Positions 34,120 through 42,798 of a stretch of DNA of 64,000 nucleotides are shown in pieces; position 1 is the first letter of the stretch, and each line of letters opens with the position of its first letter. The translations under genes were made by a program, and so were the position numbers. This DNA is from Pararhodobacter sp. Its GTDB lineage: Bacteria > Pseudomonadota > Alphaproteobacteria > Rhodobacterales > Rhodobacteraceae. The stretch spans positions 103,650-167,649 of the forward strand of contig JAFIEK010000005.1 in NCBI GenBank assembly GCA_020832545.1, given 5' to 3'. The notes beneath the pieces are model-generated. The model saw nothing but the letters and a program-made list of their open reading frames with translations, was not told the DNA's origin and did no database searches.

Positions 34120-36069
34120 ATGCGCATGATGTTTCGCGCGGCGTATCTGGCCGTGTTGGTGGCCTTGTCCACGCCTCTGGCCGCCCAGACCCCCTTGCAG
34201 GATGTATTGCAGGCCCATCAGGGCGCGGTCGCCAACCCCTCTCGCGGGACGGTGGGGCAGGTGCTGGCCGCGTTACTGGCCGCCGAGCCACCGGGAACGG
34301 CCGAGTTTCTTCGCCTCTGGCAAGAGCGCGAAGTGGTCGAAGAGCCAGGTTCGGGACTATTTTACTATACGCGGGCCGAGGGCCGGGCACTGGTCCTGAT
34401 CGATATCGACACCGGGGCCGAGGGGCCAGAGGTCACCACGCGTGACGTCAACCAGATCCGCCCCAACGCCGGGGTGCGGCGCGATATCGGGGCCGCTCTG
34501 GTGCGGTTCGGCCTGACAGCCTCTGATCCCGCGCGCAGATTGGCCGCGCTGGAGGCGATTGGCCGCAGCCCGGACCCAGAGCAGATTCCGCTCTTGGCGG
34601 AATCGATCATCGATGAGCCCGATGCCCGGATACGGGTCCGCAAGGAGCGCGTGCTGGACCTGCTGAACGCGCGGTTTGCCACCGATACCGCCACGCGGGT
34701 AGACGCGATTGAGGGGCTGTCGGGGGATATCAGCACTGAGGCACGGCGCGCGCTGAACCAGATCTTGCAGACCACACCCGGTGTTGGCGAAACGCTGCCA
34801 GAAGGCTCTAACATTGCCAGAATACGGGTTCCCGGCACGGATATGGCGGTAAACTCGGCCTATGACGAGCTGGCCGGGGCCGGGCTTGCGCCGGTGCGGC
34901 CGGGGCGCAATGCGATCCGCGATGCGCTGCGGGGCAATGTCAGCGACGGCGCGGTGGGCGGTGTGCCGCTGCACCGGCTGAGCGCGCCCGAAGCACGGCT
35001 TGAGGCCTATGCAGGCCTGCAGGCTGCCGGGCTGGTGACGCCGCTTGTCACGGAGGCAGAGATTCGCGCCACAGTGGACGCGCATGTGTTCTTTGATGCC
35101 TATACAGAGCCTGATCAGGCCGTCACCGATGCCGCGCGCGCCGCCCTCGACAGCACCGGCACCCGCATCAAGGCGTTCCAGTTTCTGGGCATCACGCTCG
35201 ATGCGCTGTCGCTGGCCTCAATCTTCTTTCTGGCCGCCATCGGCCTTGCGATCACCTTTGGCGTCATGCGGGTGATCAACATGGCGCATGGCGAGTTCAT
35301 CATGATGGGGGCCTATACCGGCTATGTGGTGCAGACCTTCATCCCGGATTACACCGCCAGCCTGATCGTGGCTTTGCCGCTGGCTTTTGCGGTGACATTC
35401 GGCGCGGGGGTGGCGATGGAGCGGCTGGTGATCAGACATCTCTATACTCGCCCGTTAGAGACGCTTCTGGCCACCTTCGGCATCTCGATCGCGCTGCAAC
35501 AGCTGGCCAAGAACATCTTTGGCACGCAGGCCCGCCCCCTGACCGCGCCGGACTGGCTGGCAGGCGCAATCAGTATCAATGATATCGTGTCCATCAGCAC
35601 CATAAGGGTGGCCATCTTTGTGCTGGCGCTGATGTTTCTGGCGATGCTGCTGTTCATCCTTTTGCGCACAAGGCTGGGGCTGGAGGTGCGCGCGGTGACA
35701 CAGAACCCCGGCATGGCCGCCAGCATGGGCATCAACCCTGACAAGATCAACATGCTGACCTTTGGCCTTGGTTCCGGCATTGCCGGGGTCGCTGGCGTGG
35801 CGATCGGGCTTTATGCGCAGGTCACGTCCGAGATGGGCTCGGCCTATATCGTGCAAAGCTTCATGACCGTGGTTGTCGGCGGCGTCGGCAATGTCTGGGG
35901 CACGCTGGCCGGGGCCGGGCTGATCGGTTTCCTGCAAAAGGGGATCGAGTGGTTCAACCCCTCGAACACGCTCGCAGCCCAAACCTATATGGTGCTGTTC
36001 ATCATTTTGTTCATCCAGTTCCGGCCCAAGGGCATTATCGCCCTCAAGGGCCGTGCGGCGGGGGATTAA
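34120..36069 (+). CDS. urtB: Urea ABC transporter permease UrtB
   Basis: A 649-residue permease with a signal sequence and a roughly 320-residue periplasmic helical-repeat N-terminal region (alternating helices such as ARRLAALEAIGRS and ARIRVRKERVLDLL), as in UrtB proteins. The LivH-like membrane domain begins about residue 355 and contains FGVMRVINMAHGEFIMMGAY, MERLVIRHLYTRPLETLLAT, and VVGGVGNVWGTLAGAGLIG. It lies 3 bp before urtC. Confidence 0.95.
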   Translation: MRMMFRAAYLAVLVALSTPLAAQTPLQDVLQAHQGAVANPSRGTVGQVLAALLAAEPPGTAEFLRLWQEREVVEEPGSGLFYYTRAEGRALVLIDIDTGAEGPEVTTRDVNQIRPNAGVRRDIGAALVRFGLTASDPARRLAALEAIGRSPDPEQIPLLAESIIDEPDARIRVRKERVLDLLNARFATDTATRVDAIEGLSGDISTEARRALNQILQTTPGVGETLPEGSNIARIRVPGTDMAVNSAYDELAGAGLAPVRPGRNAIRDALRGNVSDGAVGGVPLHRLSAPEARLEAYAGLQAAGLVTPLVTEAEIRATVDAHVFFDAYTEPDQAVTDAARAALDSTGTRIKAFQFLGITLDALSLASIFFLAAIGLAITFGVMRVINMAHGEFIMMGAYTGYVVQTFIPDYTASLIVALPLAFAVTFGAGVAMERLVIRHLYTRPLETLLATFGISIALQQLAKNIFGTQARPLTAPDWLAGAISINDIVSISTIRVAIFVLALMFLAMLLFILLRTRLGLEVRAVTQNPGMAASMGINPDKINMLTFGLGSGIAGVAGVAIGLYAQVTSEMGSAYIVQSFMTVVVGGVGNVWGTLAGAGLIGFLQKGIEWFNPSNTLAAQTYMVLFIILFIQFRPKGIIALKGRAAGD

Positions 36070-36072
36070 GCC

Positions 36073-37260
36073 ATGTCAGACACTGTTTTAATGCCCGCCC
36101 GCCGCCGTCTGCTGCGTGAAAACCCCTCGGTCACGTGGTTCCTGCTGGCGCTGGGTGTGTTCACGCTGGTGATCAGCGTGTTGTCAGAGGGCTTGGGGGT
36201 GGGGCTGGTGTCCACCTCGATGGTCAAGATCCTGGGGATGACGCTGTGTTTGTGCCTGATTGCGGTGGCCATGGACGTGGTCTGGGGCTATTGCGGCATC
36301 CTCAGCCTGGGGCATTTCGCGTTCTTCGGGCTGGGGGGCTACGCCATTGGCATGTGGCTGATGTATGCGCGCACCGAGATCGTGATCAGCGATTCACTGG
36401 CGCGCGGGACGATTCCGCCGACGGAGCTGGAGTTGTCAGAGGCCGTGGCGGCGCAGATTTTCGGCGTGGTCGGCACGTCAGAGCTGCCCTTGATCTGGAC
36501 CTTCGCAGGCTCTCTGCCCTTCCAGCTGGCCATGGTGGTGCTGGTGCCGGGCCTGTTGGCGCTGGTGTTCGGCTGGCTGGCGTTTCGCAGCCGGGTGACG
36601 GGGGTTTACCTGTCGATCCTGACGCAGGCGATGACCTTGGCGCTGGCGCTTTATCTGTTCCAGAACGATACCGGCCTGCGCGGCAATAACGGGCTTTCGG
36701 GCCTGCAAAACATTCCGGGCCTGTTGCATGTGCCGCAGGCGGTGCTGTCGGTGTGGTTCCTCTGGGCCTCGGCCTTCGCCTTGGGGGCAGGGTATCTGCT
36801 GTTCGCATGGGTCGTTTCAGGCAAGTTCGGCTCTGTTATCCGCGCAATCAGGGACAACGAGGCGCGGGTGCGGTTTCTGGGCTACAACGTTGAGGGCTAC
36901 AAGCTGTTCGTGTTCACGCTGACCGCTGTGGTATCCGGCATCGCAGGCGCGCTCTATTACCCGCAGGCGGGCATCATCAACCCGGCAGAGCTGGCGCCGA
37001 TTGCCAGTATCTACCTTGCCGTCTGGGTGGCGATTGGCGGGCGCGGGCGGCTTTACGGCGCGGTGATCGGGGCGGCCGGTGTGTCGCTGCTGTCAAGCTG
37101 GCTGACCGGTGGCGGGGCGCCGAACATAGATCTGGGGTTCTATCGCATCCTGTGGACGGAATGGTGGCAGGTGTTGCTGGGGCTCGGCTTCGTGCTGGTG
37201 ACGCTGTTCGCGCCCAAGGGCATTGGCGGTTTGTTCGACTATCTGGTGAGGAAACGCTGA
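36073..37260 (+). CDS. urtC: Urea ABC transporter permease UrtC
   Basis: A 395-residue LivM-like permease with about nine helices. Landmarks are AMDVVWGYCGILSLGHFAFF near 70, the EAA-type loop SVIRAIRDNEARVRFLGYNV near 255, and YPQAGIINPAELAPIASIYL. It overlaps urtD by one base (TGATG) and forms the heterodimeric channel with UrtB. Confidence 0.95.
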   Translation: MSDTVLMPARRRLLRENPSVTWFLLALGVFTLVISVLSEGLGVGLVSTSMVKILGMTLCLCLIAVAMDVVWGYCGILSLGHFAFFGLGGYAIGMWLMYARTEIVISDSLARGTIPPTELELSEAVAAQIFGVVGTSELPLIWTFAGSLPFQLAMVVLVPGLLALVFGWLAFRSRVTGVYLSILTQAMTLALALYLFQNDTGLRGNNGLSGLQNIPGLLHVPQAVLSVWFLWASAFALGAGYLLFAWVVSGKFGSVIRAIRDNEARVRFLGYNVEGYKLFVFTLTAVVSGIAGALYYPQAGIINPAELAPIASIYLAVWVAIGGRGRLYGAVIGAAGVSLLSSWLTGGGAPNIDLGFYRILWTEWWQVLLGLGFVLVTLFAPKGIGGLFDYLVRKR

Positions 37261-38000
37261 TGCAGACACTGTTAGAGATGTCTGGCGTATCCGTCACGTT
37301 TGACGGCTTTCGCGCCATCAACAACCTGTCGATCGCGGTAGGAGAGCCGGAGTTGCGCGCCGTGATCGGCCCCAATGGCGCCGGAAAGACCACGTTCATG
37401 GATATCGTCACCGGCAAAACCCGGCCTGACAGCGGGCGGGTGGTGTTTGGTGAGCGGCAGGTGGACCTGCTGAAGATGTCCGAAAGCCAGATTGCGCGCG
37501 CCGGGATTGGCCGCAAGTTCCAGAAACCCACGGTGTTTGATGAGCAAAGCGTGCGCGACAATCTGGCGATGGCGCTGAAAAACCGGCGCGGGCCGTTGTC
37601 GGTGCTGATGTGGAAGGCGGGCGAGCGTGATCGCGCGCGGATTGAGGCGCTGGCCGAGGAGATTGGCCTTTTGGCGCGGCTGGAAGACCGGGCGGGCGAT
37701 CTGAGTCACGGGCAGAAGCAATGGCTGGAGATCGGCATGCTGCTGGCGCAGGACCCGCGGTTGCTGCTGGTCGATGAGCCTGCGGCGGGGATGACGCCGG
37801 CGGAGCGTGAGCATACCACCGATCTGCTGAAACGGGCGGCGCAGACCCGTGCGGTGATGGTGATCGAGCATGATATGGAGTTTATCCGGCGGCTGGATTG
37901 CCGGGTGACGGTGCTGCATGAGGGGTCGGTTCTGGCGGAGGGCAGCCTGGACCATGTGACGAAGAATCAGCAGGTGATTGATGTTTATCTGGGGCGCTAG
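37260..38000 (+). CDS. urtD: Urea ABC transporter ATPase UrtD
   Basis: A 246-residue LivG-like ATPase. Walker A GPNGAGKTT is near 38, followed by the UrtD-typical GIGRKFQKPTVFDEQSVRDN, signature LSHGQKQWLEIGMLL, Walker B LLLVDEPAAGMTP, and His in MVIEHDMEFIR. The start codon shares its A with the urtC stop. Confidence 0.95.
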   Translation: MQTLLEMSGVSVTFDGFRAINNLSIAVGEPELRAVIGPNGAGKTTFMDIVTGKTRPDSGRVVFGERQVDLLKMSESQIARAGIGRKFQKPTVFDEQSVRDNLAMALKNRRGPLSVLMWKAGERDRARIEALAEEIGLLARLEDRAGDLSHGQKQWLEIGMLLAQDPRLLLVDEPAAGMTPAEREHTTDLLKRAAQTRAVMVIEHDMEFIRRLDCRVTVLHEGSVLAEGSLDHVTKNQQVIDVYLGR

Positions 38001-38003
38001 AAC

Positions 38004-38699
38004 ATGCTTGAGGTGAAGGATCTGACGCTGAAATACGGCGCATCGCAGATACTCCACGGGGTGTCGCTGGTGGCGCGTCCGGGTGCCGTGACGGCGGTGA
38101 TGGGCACGAATGGGGTGGGCAAGACCAGTCTGTTACGGGCGATTGCCGGGCGGCATCCGTATGCGGGGGGGTCAATCACGCTGGACGGGCAAGTTCTGGA
38201 CCACCCCAGCGCCGCGCAGGCAGCAAAGGCGGGGATCGCCTATGTTCCGCAGGGGCGTGAGATCTTTCCGCTGTTGAGCGTGACCGAGAACCTGCAAACC
38301 GGGTTTGCCTGTCTGCCGCGTGCTGAACGGCAGGTGCCCGCGCGGATTTATGAGCTGTTTCCGGTGCTCAAGCAGATGAAAGACCGGCGCGGCGGCGATC
38401 TGTCCGGTGGGCAGCAACAGCAGCTGGCGATTGCACGCGCGCTGATCATGCGGCCAAGGGTCTTGCTGCTGGACGAGCCGACAGAGGGGATACAGCCCAA
38501 CATCATCAAGCAGATCGGCAAGGTGATTGAGCTGTTGCGCGAGGAGGGGGAGATTGCGGTGGTGCTGGTGGAGCAGTATTTCGATTTCGCGCATGATCTG
38601 GCAGATCATTTCTGCGTGCTGAACCGGGGCGAGGTGGTGCTGTCGCGCGCCGCACAGGATGTCACCCGCGCCGAGATCCTTGAGCGCGTGTCCATCTGA
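38004..38699 (+). CDS. urtE: Urea ABC transporter ATPase UrtE
   Basis: A 231-residue LivF-like ATPase. Walker A GTNGVGKTS is near 35, then AYVPQGREIFPLLSVTENL, signature LSGGQQQQLAIARAL, Walker B VLLLDEPTEGIQPNI (the 'TEGIQP' variant is characteristic of UrtE), and His replaced by the Gln of LVEQYFDFA as usual for the family. It ends the urt operon; an intrinsic terminator lies about 60 bp downstream. Confidence 0.95.
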   Translation: MLEVKDLTLKYGASQILHGVSLVARPGAVTAVMGTNGVGKTSLLRAIAGRHPYAGGSITLDGQVLDHPSAAQAAKAGIAYVPQGREIFPLLSVTENLQTGFACLPRAERQVPARIYELFPVLKQMKDRRGGDLSGGQQQQLAIARALIMRPRVLLLDEPTEGIQPNIIKQIGKVIELLREEGEIAVVLVEQYFDFAHDLADHFCVLNRGEVVLSRAAQDVTRAEILERVSI

Positions 38700-38756
38700 G
38701 CGCAACCTTGGACCGCCCGAAGGCCTGACAGAAACACCATAAAATGGCGCTTACGA

Positions 38757-38780
38757 CGCGATGGCTCAATCGCGCTTTTT
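38757..38780 (+). terminator. Intrinsic terminator of the urt operon
   Basis: CGCGAT, loop GGCTCA and ATCGCG form a perfect 6-bp stem, followed after one C by TTTTT. It lies 57 bp after the urtE stop with no gene between. Confidence 0.72.
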
Positions 38781-38934
38781 GCTGTTTCCACTGCCCTGGC
38801 AGGACCACCGGAAGCACCCGCCCGGGGCCAGATCACGCGCTTGTCATCAGAAAAAAACGACAGAACCCGCCGGAAAGCGCGTTTCTATACTGCGTGCGGC
38901 AAGCTGCCCCGCGCGCCTTCCAGAGGAGGACACC

Positions 38935-39438
38935 ATGAAGATATTCGTTTCAACGCTTTGCGCCGCTGTCCTGAGCATGTCTCCGATCGCGCTCAGTTCG
39001 GCCAGCGCGGCGCCGGCTTCATCGTTTCAACTGACGGGGTCCGTGTCGCAGTCGCCGGTCCTAGATGATCTCGTGCAGGCGCAGGGGCACCGTTACCAAC
39101 ATAATCGCCGCGGCGCTGACCGCCGGGGGCATCACCGGCGTGGTTTTGACAATCGCCACCGTCGGCCAGCGCCCCATCGCCCGCAGCCGCGCCGCCATAG
39201 CAGTGGTCCGGATCTGGGCTCAGCCGTCGTCGGTGCGATCATCGGTGGCGCGCTCGTCCACCAGTTTCAGCAACCCCGGCAACACCATCAGCCCAGGCAC
39301 CATTCCGGGTCGTTCCTGAGCAGCGAGCACATCAACTGGTGCCACAATCGCTGGCGCTCTTACCGTGTGGTGGACAACAGCTATCAGCCCTACAACGGCC
39401 CGCGCCGGGTCTGCGTCTCGCCGTACGGCCCCACCTGA
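38935..39438 (+). CDS. BA14K-like secreted basic protein
   Basis: A 167-residue protein with a signal peptide (cleavage after SSASA) and a His/Arg-rich middle part (HRRGFDNRHRRPAPHRPQ). A short Gly-rich hydrophobic stretch (SAVVGAIIGGALV) is followed by a C-terminal motif INWCHNRWRSYRVVDNSYQP then GPRRVC, which is the BA14K (Brucella 14-kDa lectin-like) pattern. Such proteins sit in the envelope and may bind sugars. A strong AGAGGAGG site lies 5 bases before the ATG. Confidence 0.8.
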   Translation: MKIFVSTLCAAVLSMSPIALSSASAAPASSFQLTGSVSQSPVLDDLVQAQGHRYQHNRRGADRRGHHRRGFDNRHRRPAPHRPQPRRHSSGPDLGSAVVGAIIGGALVHQFQQPRQHHQPRHHSGSFLSSEHINWCHNRWRSYRVVDNSYQPYNGPRRVCVSPYGPT

Positions 39439-39529
39439 TCCGCAGGCCGCCTTCGCGCTGATGGAAGGCGGCCGGCGCGCCGGTGAACAGGCACCTGTCG
39501 CATGACCGCCGGTCGTGCGAATTTGCGCG

Positions 39530-39558
39530 TTGACACCTTGAACACCAAGGCATACCTT
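39530..39558 (+). promoter_or_regulatory. Promoter with overlapping inverted repeat, padR
   Basis: TTGACA (39530-39535) and TACCTT (39553-39558) are separated by exactly 17 bp. The spacer holds the inverted repeat CCTTG-AACAC-CAAGG (39536-39550), a likely PadR operator for autorepression. Initiation 7 bases after the -10 would fall on the A of the ATG at 39565, implying a leaderless transcript. Confidence 0.7.
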
Positions 39559-39564
39559 CCCCCC

Positions 39565-39969
39565 ATGGCCGCTGAAACCAGATCACCCCGCGCCGTGGCG
39601 CGGTCCATGCCTAACTATGCCGACCCTGCCTATTGGCAGGGCACCATCAAGATGTCGCTGTCCAAGTATTTTGTGTTGAGCGTGCTGCACCACAAGCCGA
39701 TGCATGGCTATGAGGTTGTGCAGGCGGTCGAGCGCACCACAAAGGGGTGTTGCAGCCCGACCGAAGGCACCGTCTACCCCATGCTGAACGAGTTCGCGGC
39801 GGGGGGCTATCTGGCCGTGCACAGCGAAATCGTGCAAGGCCGCGAGCGTAAGGTCTACACTCTGACGGACAAGGGCCGTGCAGCGTTCCAGACGGCTGTC
39901 GCGGCATGGCTGGAAGCGACAGCGTGCATTGTTGCGGGCAAGTGCGCCGCTGACCGACTGACAAGCTGA
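39565..39969 (+). CDS. Cysteine-rich PadR-family transcriptional regulator
   Basis: A 134-residue PadR-type winged-helix repressor: MSLSKYFVLSVLHHKPMHGYEV (split, near 30-51), TEGTVYPMLNEFAAGGYL as the recognition helix, and ERKVYTLTDKG as the wing. It carries four cysteines: the adjacent pair Cys62-Cys63 just before the recognition helix and Cys121/Cys127 in the dimerisation helix. These could bind arsenite or another thiophilic metal. It precedes an MFS exporter and arsH. ATG 39565 appears leaderless; ATG 39607 is an alternative start. Confidence 0.85.
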   Translation: MAAETRSPRAVARSMPNYADPAYWQGTIKMSLSKYFVLSVLHHKPMHGYEVVQAVERTTKGCCSPTEGTVYPMLNEFAAGGYLAVHSEIVQGRERKVYTLTDKGRAAFQTAVAAWLEATACIVAGKCAADRLTS

Positions 39970-40045
39970 GACCGATCACCGGAGACCCCATGCAGGCACA
40001 TTCTCGCCCTCACACATCGATCATCGAGGCATTAATGATCAATGT

Positions 40046-41272
40046 ATGCGCCGTGCGTTGCGTGTCATGTCGCTGAGGTCACGGCCCGCATTTGTGGTGA
40101 CTGCGCTTGGCAGCGCCCAGACGCTGGCCTGGGGGTCCACCTATTATCTGCCTGCCATTCTGGCCGTTCCCATGGCGCATGATCTTGGCGTGTCCACAGG
40201 CACGGTTTTCGCGGCTTTCTCGGCCGCGCTGGTCATCACCGCCATTCTGGGCCCCTTCGCGGGCCGTCGCATAGACCGTTTCGGCGGGCGGGAGGTGCTG
40301 GCGCTGTCCAGCGTGATCTTCGCGACCGGGCTGGCGGTGCTGGGCATGGCGCAGGGGGCGGCAATGCTGTTCGCGGGCTGGCTGATCATCGGCGCGGGCA
40401 TGGCGCTTGGTCTCTATGAAGCGGCATTTTCGACCCTTGCGCGCCTTTACGGTAGCCGGGCGCGCGGGGCGATCACCGGGGTGACGCTGATCGCGGGGTT
40501 TGCCAGCACCATATGCTGGCCGGTTTCAGCCTGGCTTGAGTTTGAATTCGGCTGGCGGATGACGTGTTTTTTCTGGGCAGCTCTGCATATTGCCCTGGGC
40601 CTGCCACTCAACCGCTTTCTGGTGACCAAAGCCCCGGTCGAGACCCCTGTCGAGACCCCTGTCGAGGCCCCGGTTCTGCCAGACATCGTCGCACCCCCCG
40701 CACCGCCCGTGCCACCCGCCCAACACACCCCCACCATGCTGCTGCTGGCCTTCGTCTTTGCGGCGACATGGTTTTCCAGCACCGCGATGGCGGCGCATCT
40801 GCCCGGCCTTCTGCAAGCGGCAGGTGCCAGCCCGGCGGCAGCCATTGCCGCGGCGGCGCTGATCGGCCCGGCACAGGTGGCCGGGCGCTTGCTGGAGTTC
40901 GGCGTGCTGCGGCGCTTTCACCCCATATTGTCGGCCCGGCTTGCCGCCATGGCGCATCCGGTCGGCGCAGCGGCACTGCTGAGCTTTGGCGCACCGGCAG
41001 GCATGGCCTTTGCCGGGCTGCACGGCGCGGGCAACGGCATTCTGACCATCGCCAACGGCACCTTGCCGCTCACCCTCTTTGGCCCGGCGGGCTATGGGTT
41101 CCGGCAAGGCCTTCTCATGGCCCCCGCGCGCTTTGTTCAAGCGGGTGCGCCGTTTGTGTTCGCGCTGCTGCTGGCACGTTACGGCGCGTCCGCATTGCTG
41201 CTGACCGCCGCCCTTGGCAGCGCCGCCTTTCTTGCGCTCCTTATCCTCAACCCCTCATCGAAAGCCGAATAA
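40046..41272 (+). CDS. MFS transporter linked to arsH
   Basis: A 408-residue major facilitator with 12 predicted helices. The loop 2-3 motif is [17 protein letters not shown] near 70, and a central Pro/Val-rich loop contains three near-identical units ([13 protein letters not shown]) and [10 protein letters not shown]. It is followed 2 bp later by arsH and preceded by the cysteine-rich PadR gene. An export role for an arsenical or another toxic compound is inferred from that context only. The start is ATG 40046 or 40067; neither has a good ribosome-binding site. Confidence 0.85.
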   Translation: MRRALRVMSLRSRPAFVVTALGSAQTLAWGSTYYLPAILAVPMAHDLGVSTGTVFAAFSAALVITAILGPFAGRRIDRFGGREVLALSSVIFATGLAVLGMAQGAAMLFAGWLIIGAGMALGLYEAAFSTLARLYGSRARGAITGVTLIAGFASTICWPVSAWLEFEFGWRMTCFFWAALHIALGLPLNRFLVTKAPVETPVETPVEAPVLPDIVAPPAPPVPPAQHTPTMLLLAFVFAATWFSSTAMAAHLPGLLQAAGASPAAAIAAAALIGPAQVAGRLLEFGVLRRFHPILSARLAAMAHPVGAAALLSFGAPAGMAFAGLHGAGNGILTIANGTLPLTLFGPAGYGFRQGLLMAPARFVQAGAPFVFALLLARYGASALLLTAALGSAAFLALLILNPSSKAE

Positions 41273-41274
41273 CC

Positions 41275-42036
41275 ATGCGCCTTCGCACGCTTCCTGACCC
41301 TGATCTGCTGCCCGCCCTTGACCATTCCCGCGCCCTGAAGCAACCCGCCGGGGGGCTTCCCGGCAGCCTTTCACATCCGCCGCGCATTCTGTTGCTGTAT
41401 GGATCGCTGCGCAAAACCTCTTATTCCCGGCTGGTGGTGGAAGAGGCGGCGCGGCTGGTGCGCTATTTTGGCGGTGAGCCGCGCATTTTTGACCCGTCAG
41501 ACCTGCCGCTGCCGGATCAGGTGGCTGGCGATGATCACCCGGCGGTGCATGAGTTGCGCGAACATGCGTTATGGTCTGAAGGCCAAATCTGGTGCAGCCC
41601 CGAGCGTCACGGCCAGATCACCGGCGTCATGAAGGCGCAGATTGACCACCTGCCGCTCAGTCTGGGCGGGCTGCGGCCGACACAGGGGCGCACGCTGGCG
41701 GTCATGCAGGTCTCAGGCGGCTCGCAATCGTTCAACGCGGTCAACACGCTGCGCCTGCTGGGGCGCTGGATGCGGATGTTCACCATTCCCAACCAGTCCA
41801 GCGTCGCCAAGGCGTTTCAGGAGTTTGACGCGGCCGGGCGGATGCGGCCTTCCGGGTATTATGAGCGCATCGCGGATGTGGTTGAAGAGCTTGTCCGCTT
41901 CACGGTCCTGACACGCCCGCATGTCGCCCTGCTCACCGATCGTTACTCTGAGCGCAAGGCGGCGGGCGCGGTGCCGCGTGACGCGGCCAATGATCTGTCG
42001 GCAATCGCCGTTGCGCATCAGGCACGCGGGCAATAG
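41275..42036 (+). CDS. arsH: ArsH-type NADPH-dependent FMN reductase
   Basis: A 253-residue flavodoxin-fold protein. The phosphate-binding loop [12 protein letters not shown] is near 41, [20 protein letters not shown] near 105, and the diagnostic [18 protein letters not shown] and [20 protein letters not shown] (ArsH signature) follow. ArsH oxidises trivalent organoarsenicals and gives tolerance to them. The ATG lies 2 bp after the MFS stop, so the pair is co-transcribed. No arsR, arsB or arsC is in the window. Confidence 0.93.
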   Translation: MRLRTLPDPDLLPALDHSRALKQPAGGLPGSLSHPPRILLLYGSLRKTSYSRLVVEEAARLVRYFGGEPRIFDPSDLPLPDQVAGDDHPAVHELREHALWSEGQIWCSPERHGQITGVMKAQIDHLPLSLGGLRPTQGRTLAVMQVSGGSQSFNAVNTLRLLGRWMRMFTIPNQSSVAKAFQEFDAAGRMRPSGYYERIADVVEELVRFTVLTRPHVALLTDRYSERKAAGAVPRDAANDLSAIAVAHQARGQ

Positions 42037-42119
42037 CAGCGGTAACGCATCACTGAATGGCTGGAAATCCGTTTGGCATGTTGGTAGCTTGCGAAGATCG
42101 ATTGCCGGATGCAAACAGA

Positions 42120-42155
42120 ACAGGTTCTTCCGGCCCCACAGGTTCTTTTGGTCCC
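42120..42155 (+). repeat. Two 18-bp tandem repeats resembling the rep iterons
   Basis: ACAGGTTCTTCCGGCCCC is followed directly by ACAGGTTCTTTTGGTCCC. The second unit matches 15 of 17 bases of the core of iteron 50463-50479 (ACGGGTTCCTTTGGTCC). They lie just upstream of the hypothetical gene at 42183. The similarity may be chance. Confidence 0.45.
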
Positions 42156-42182
42156 ATTGCCTCCAGTCAGTCAGATTTGCCC

Positions 42183-42761
42183 ATGATCCATCCTTGCCAA
42201 TCCGCCGCCATCGACGCGCTTCGCGTGGTGCGCGACAGCACCTTTTCCGGCCACACCAGCGAATCGCTGCGTCTTGTATCTGATCTCCATTGCGATCTGA
42301 GCGGCGAAGACGCCGAGGCGGTGGTTTCCTACAGTTCCGAGCCGGGCAGCCTTGTGACGCTTGATTGCAAGGTCCGGGGGAACATGTACTGGATAGGGCT
42401 TCGCCTTGATCTGGGCGAGGGCACGTTCAAACCCGGCGATGTGCTGGGCGTGGCGCTGCAGGGCTCATCGCTTCATGACTGCTCGCTGTTTGTCAATTTG
42501 CACATGGTGCAGAACGGCGTTGCGGCCCCCACAACCTTTGCCGACAAGCTGCACCTTTCACCCCGCGACACTGTCATCACCGCGCTGCATACGCTTTCGG
42601 CGCTGGACCCGGCCTGTGCCGCGCCGGGTTGGTGTTCACTGGTGCTGGGCCTGCCGATGCAGGATTTCCGCATCACGCTGCACGATCTGCATTTCTTCGT
42701 CCTGCCCGCCGAACAGGGCCTGCGCAGCGAACCCTTGCAGCTGTCGTCAGTCTCTGCCTGA
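42183..42761 (+). CDS. Hypothetical protein, beta-rich
   Basis: A 192-residue protein with no signal peptide or membrane helix. Alternating strands such as AVVSYSSEPGSLVTLDCKV and NMYWIGLRLDLG, and a C-terminal DFRITLHDLHFFVLP, suggest a beta-sandwich, perhaps a carbohydrate-binding fold. This would fit the glycan genes that follow, but no family is recognised. ATG 42183 is chosen because the frame before it encodes only the repeat-derived TGSSGPTGSFGP. It is convergent with the putative fucosyltransferase. Confidence 0.6.
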   Translation: MIHPCQSAAIDALRVVRDSTFSGHTSESLRLVSDLHCDLSGEDAEAVVSYSSEPGSLVTLDCKVRGNMYWIGLRLDLGEGTFKPGDVLGVALQGSSLHDCSLFVNLHMVQNGVAAPTTFADKLHLSPRDTVITALHTLSALDPACAAPGWCSLVLGLPMQDFRITLHDLHFFVLPAEQGLRSEPLQLSSVSA

Positions 42762-42798
42762 CACCCGGGATGGGTCAAGCGAGAGCGGGGCCGCCCCC

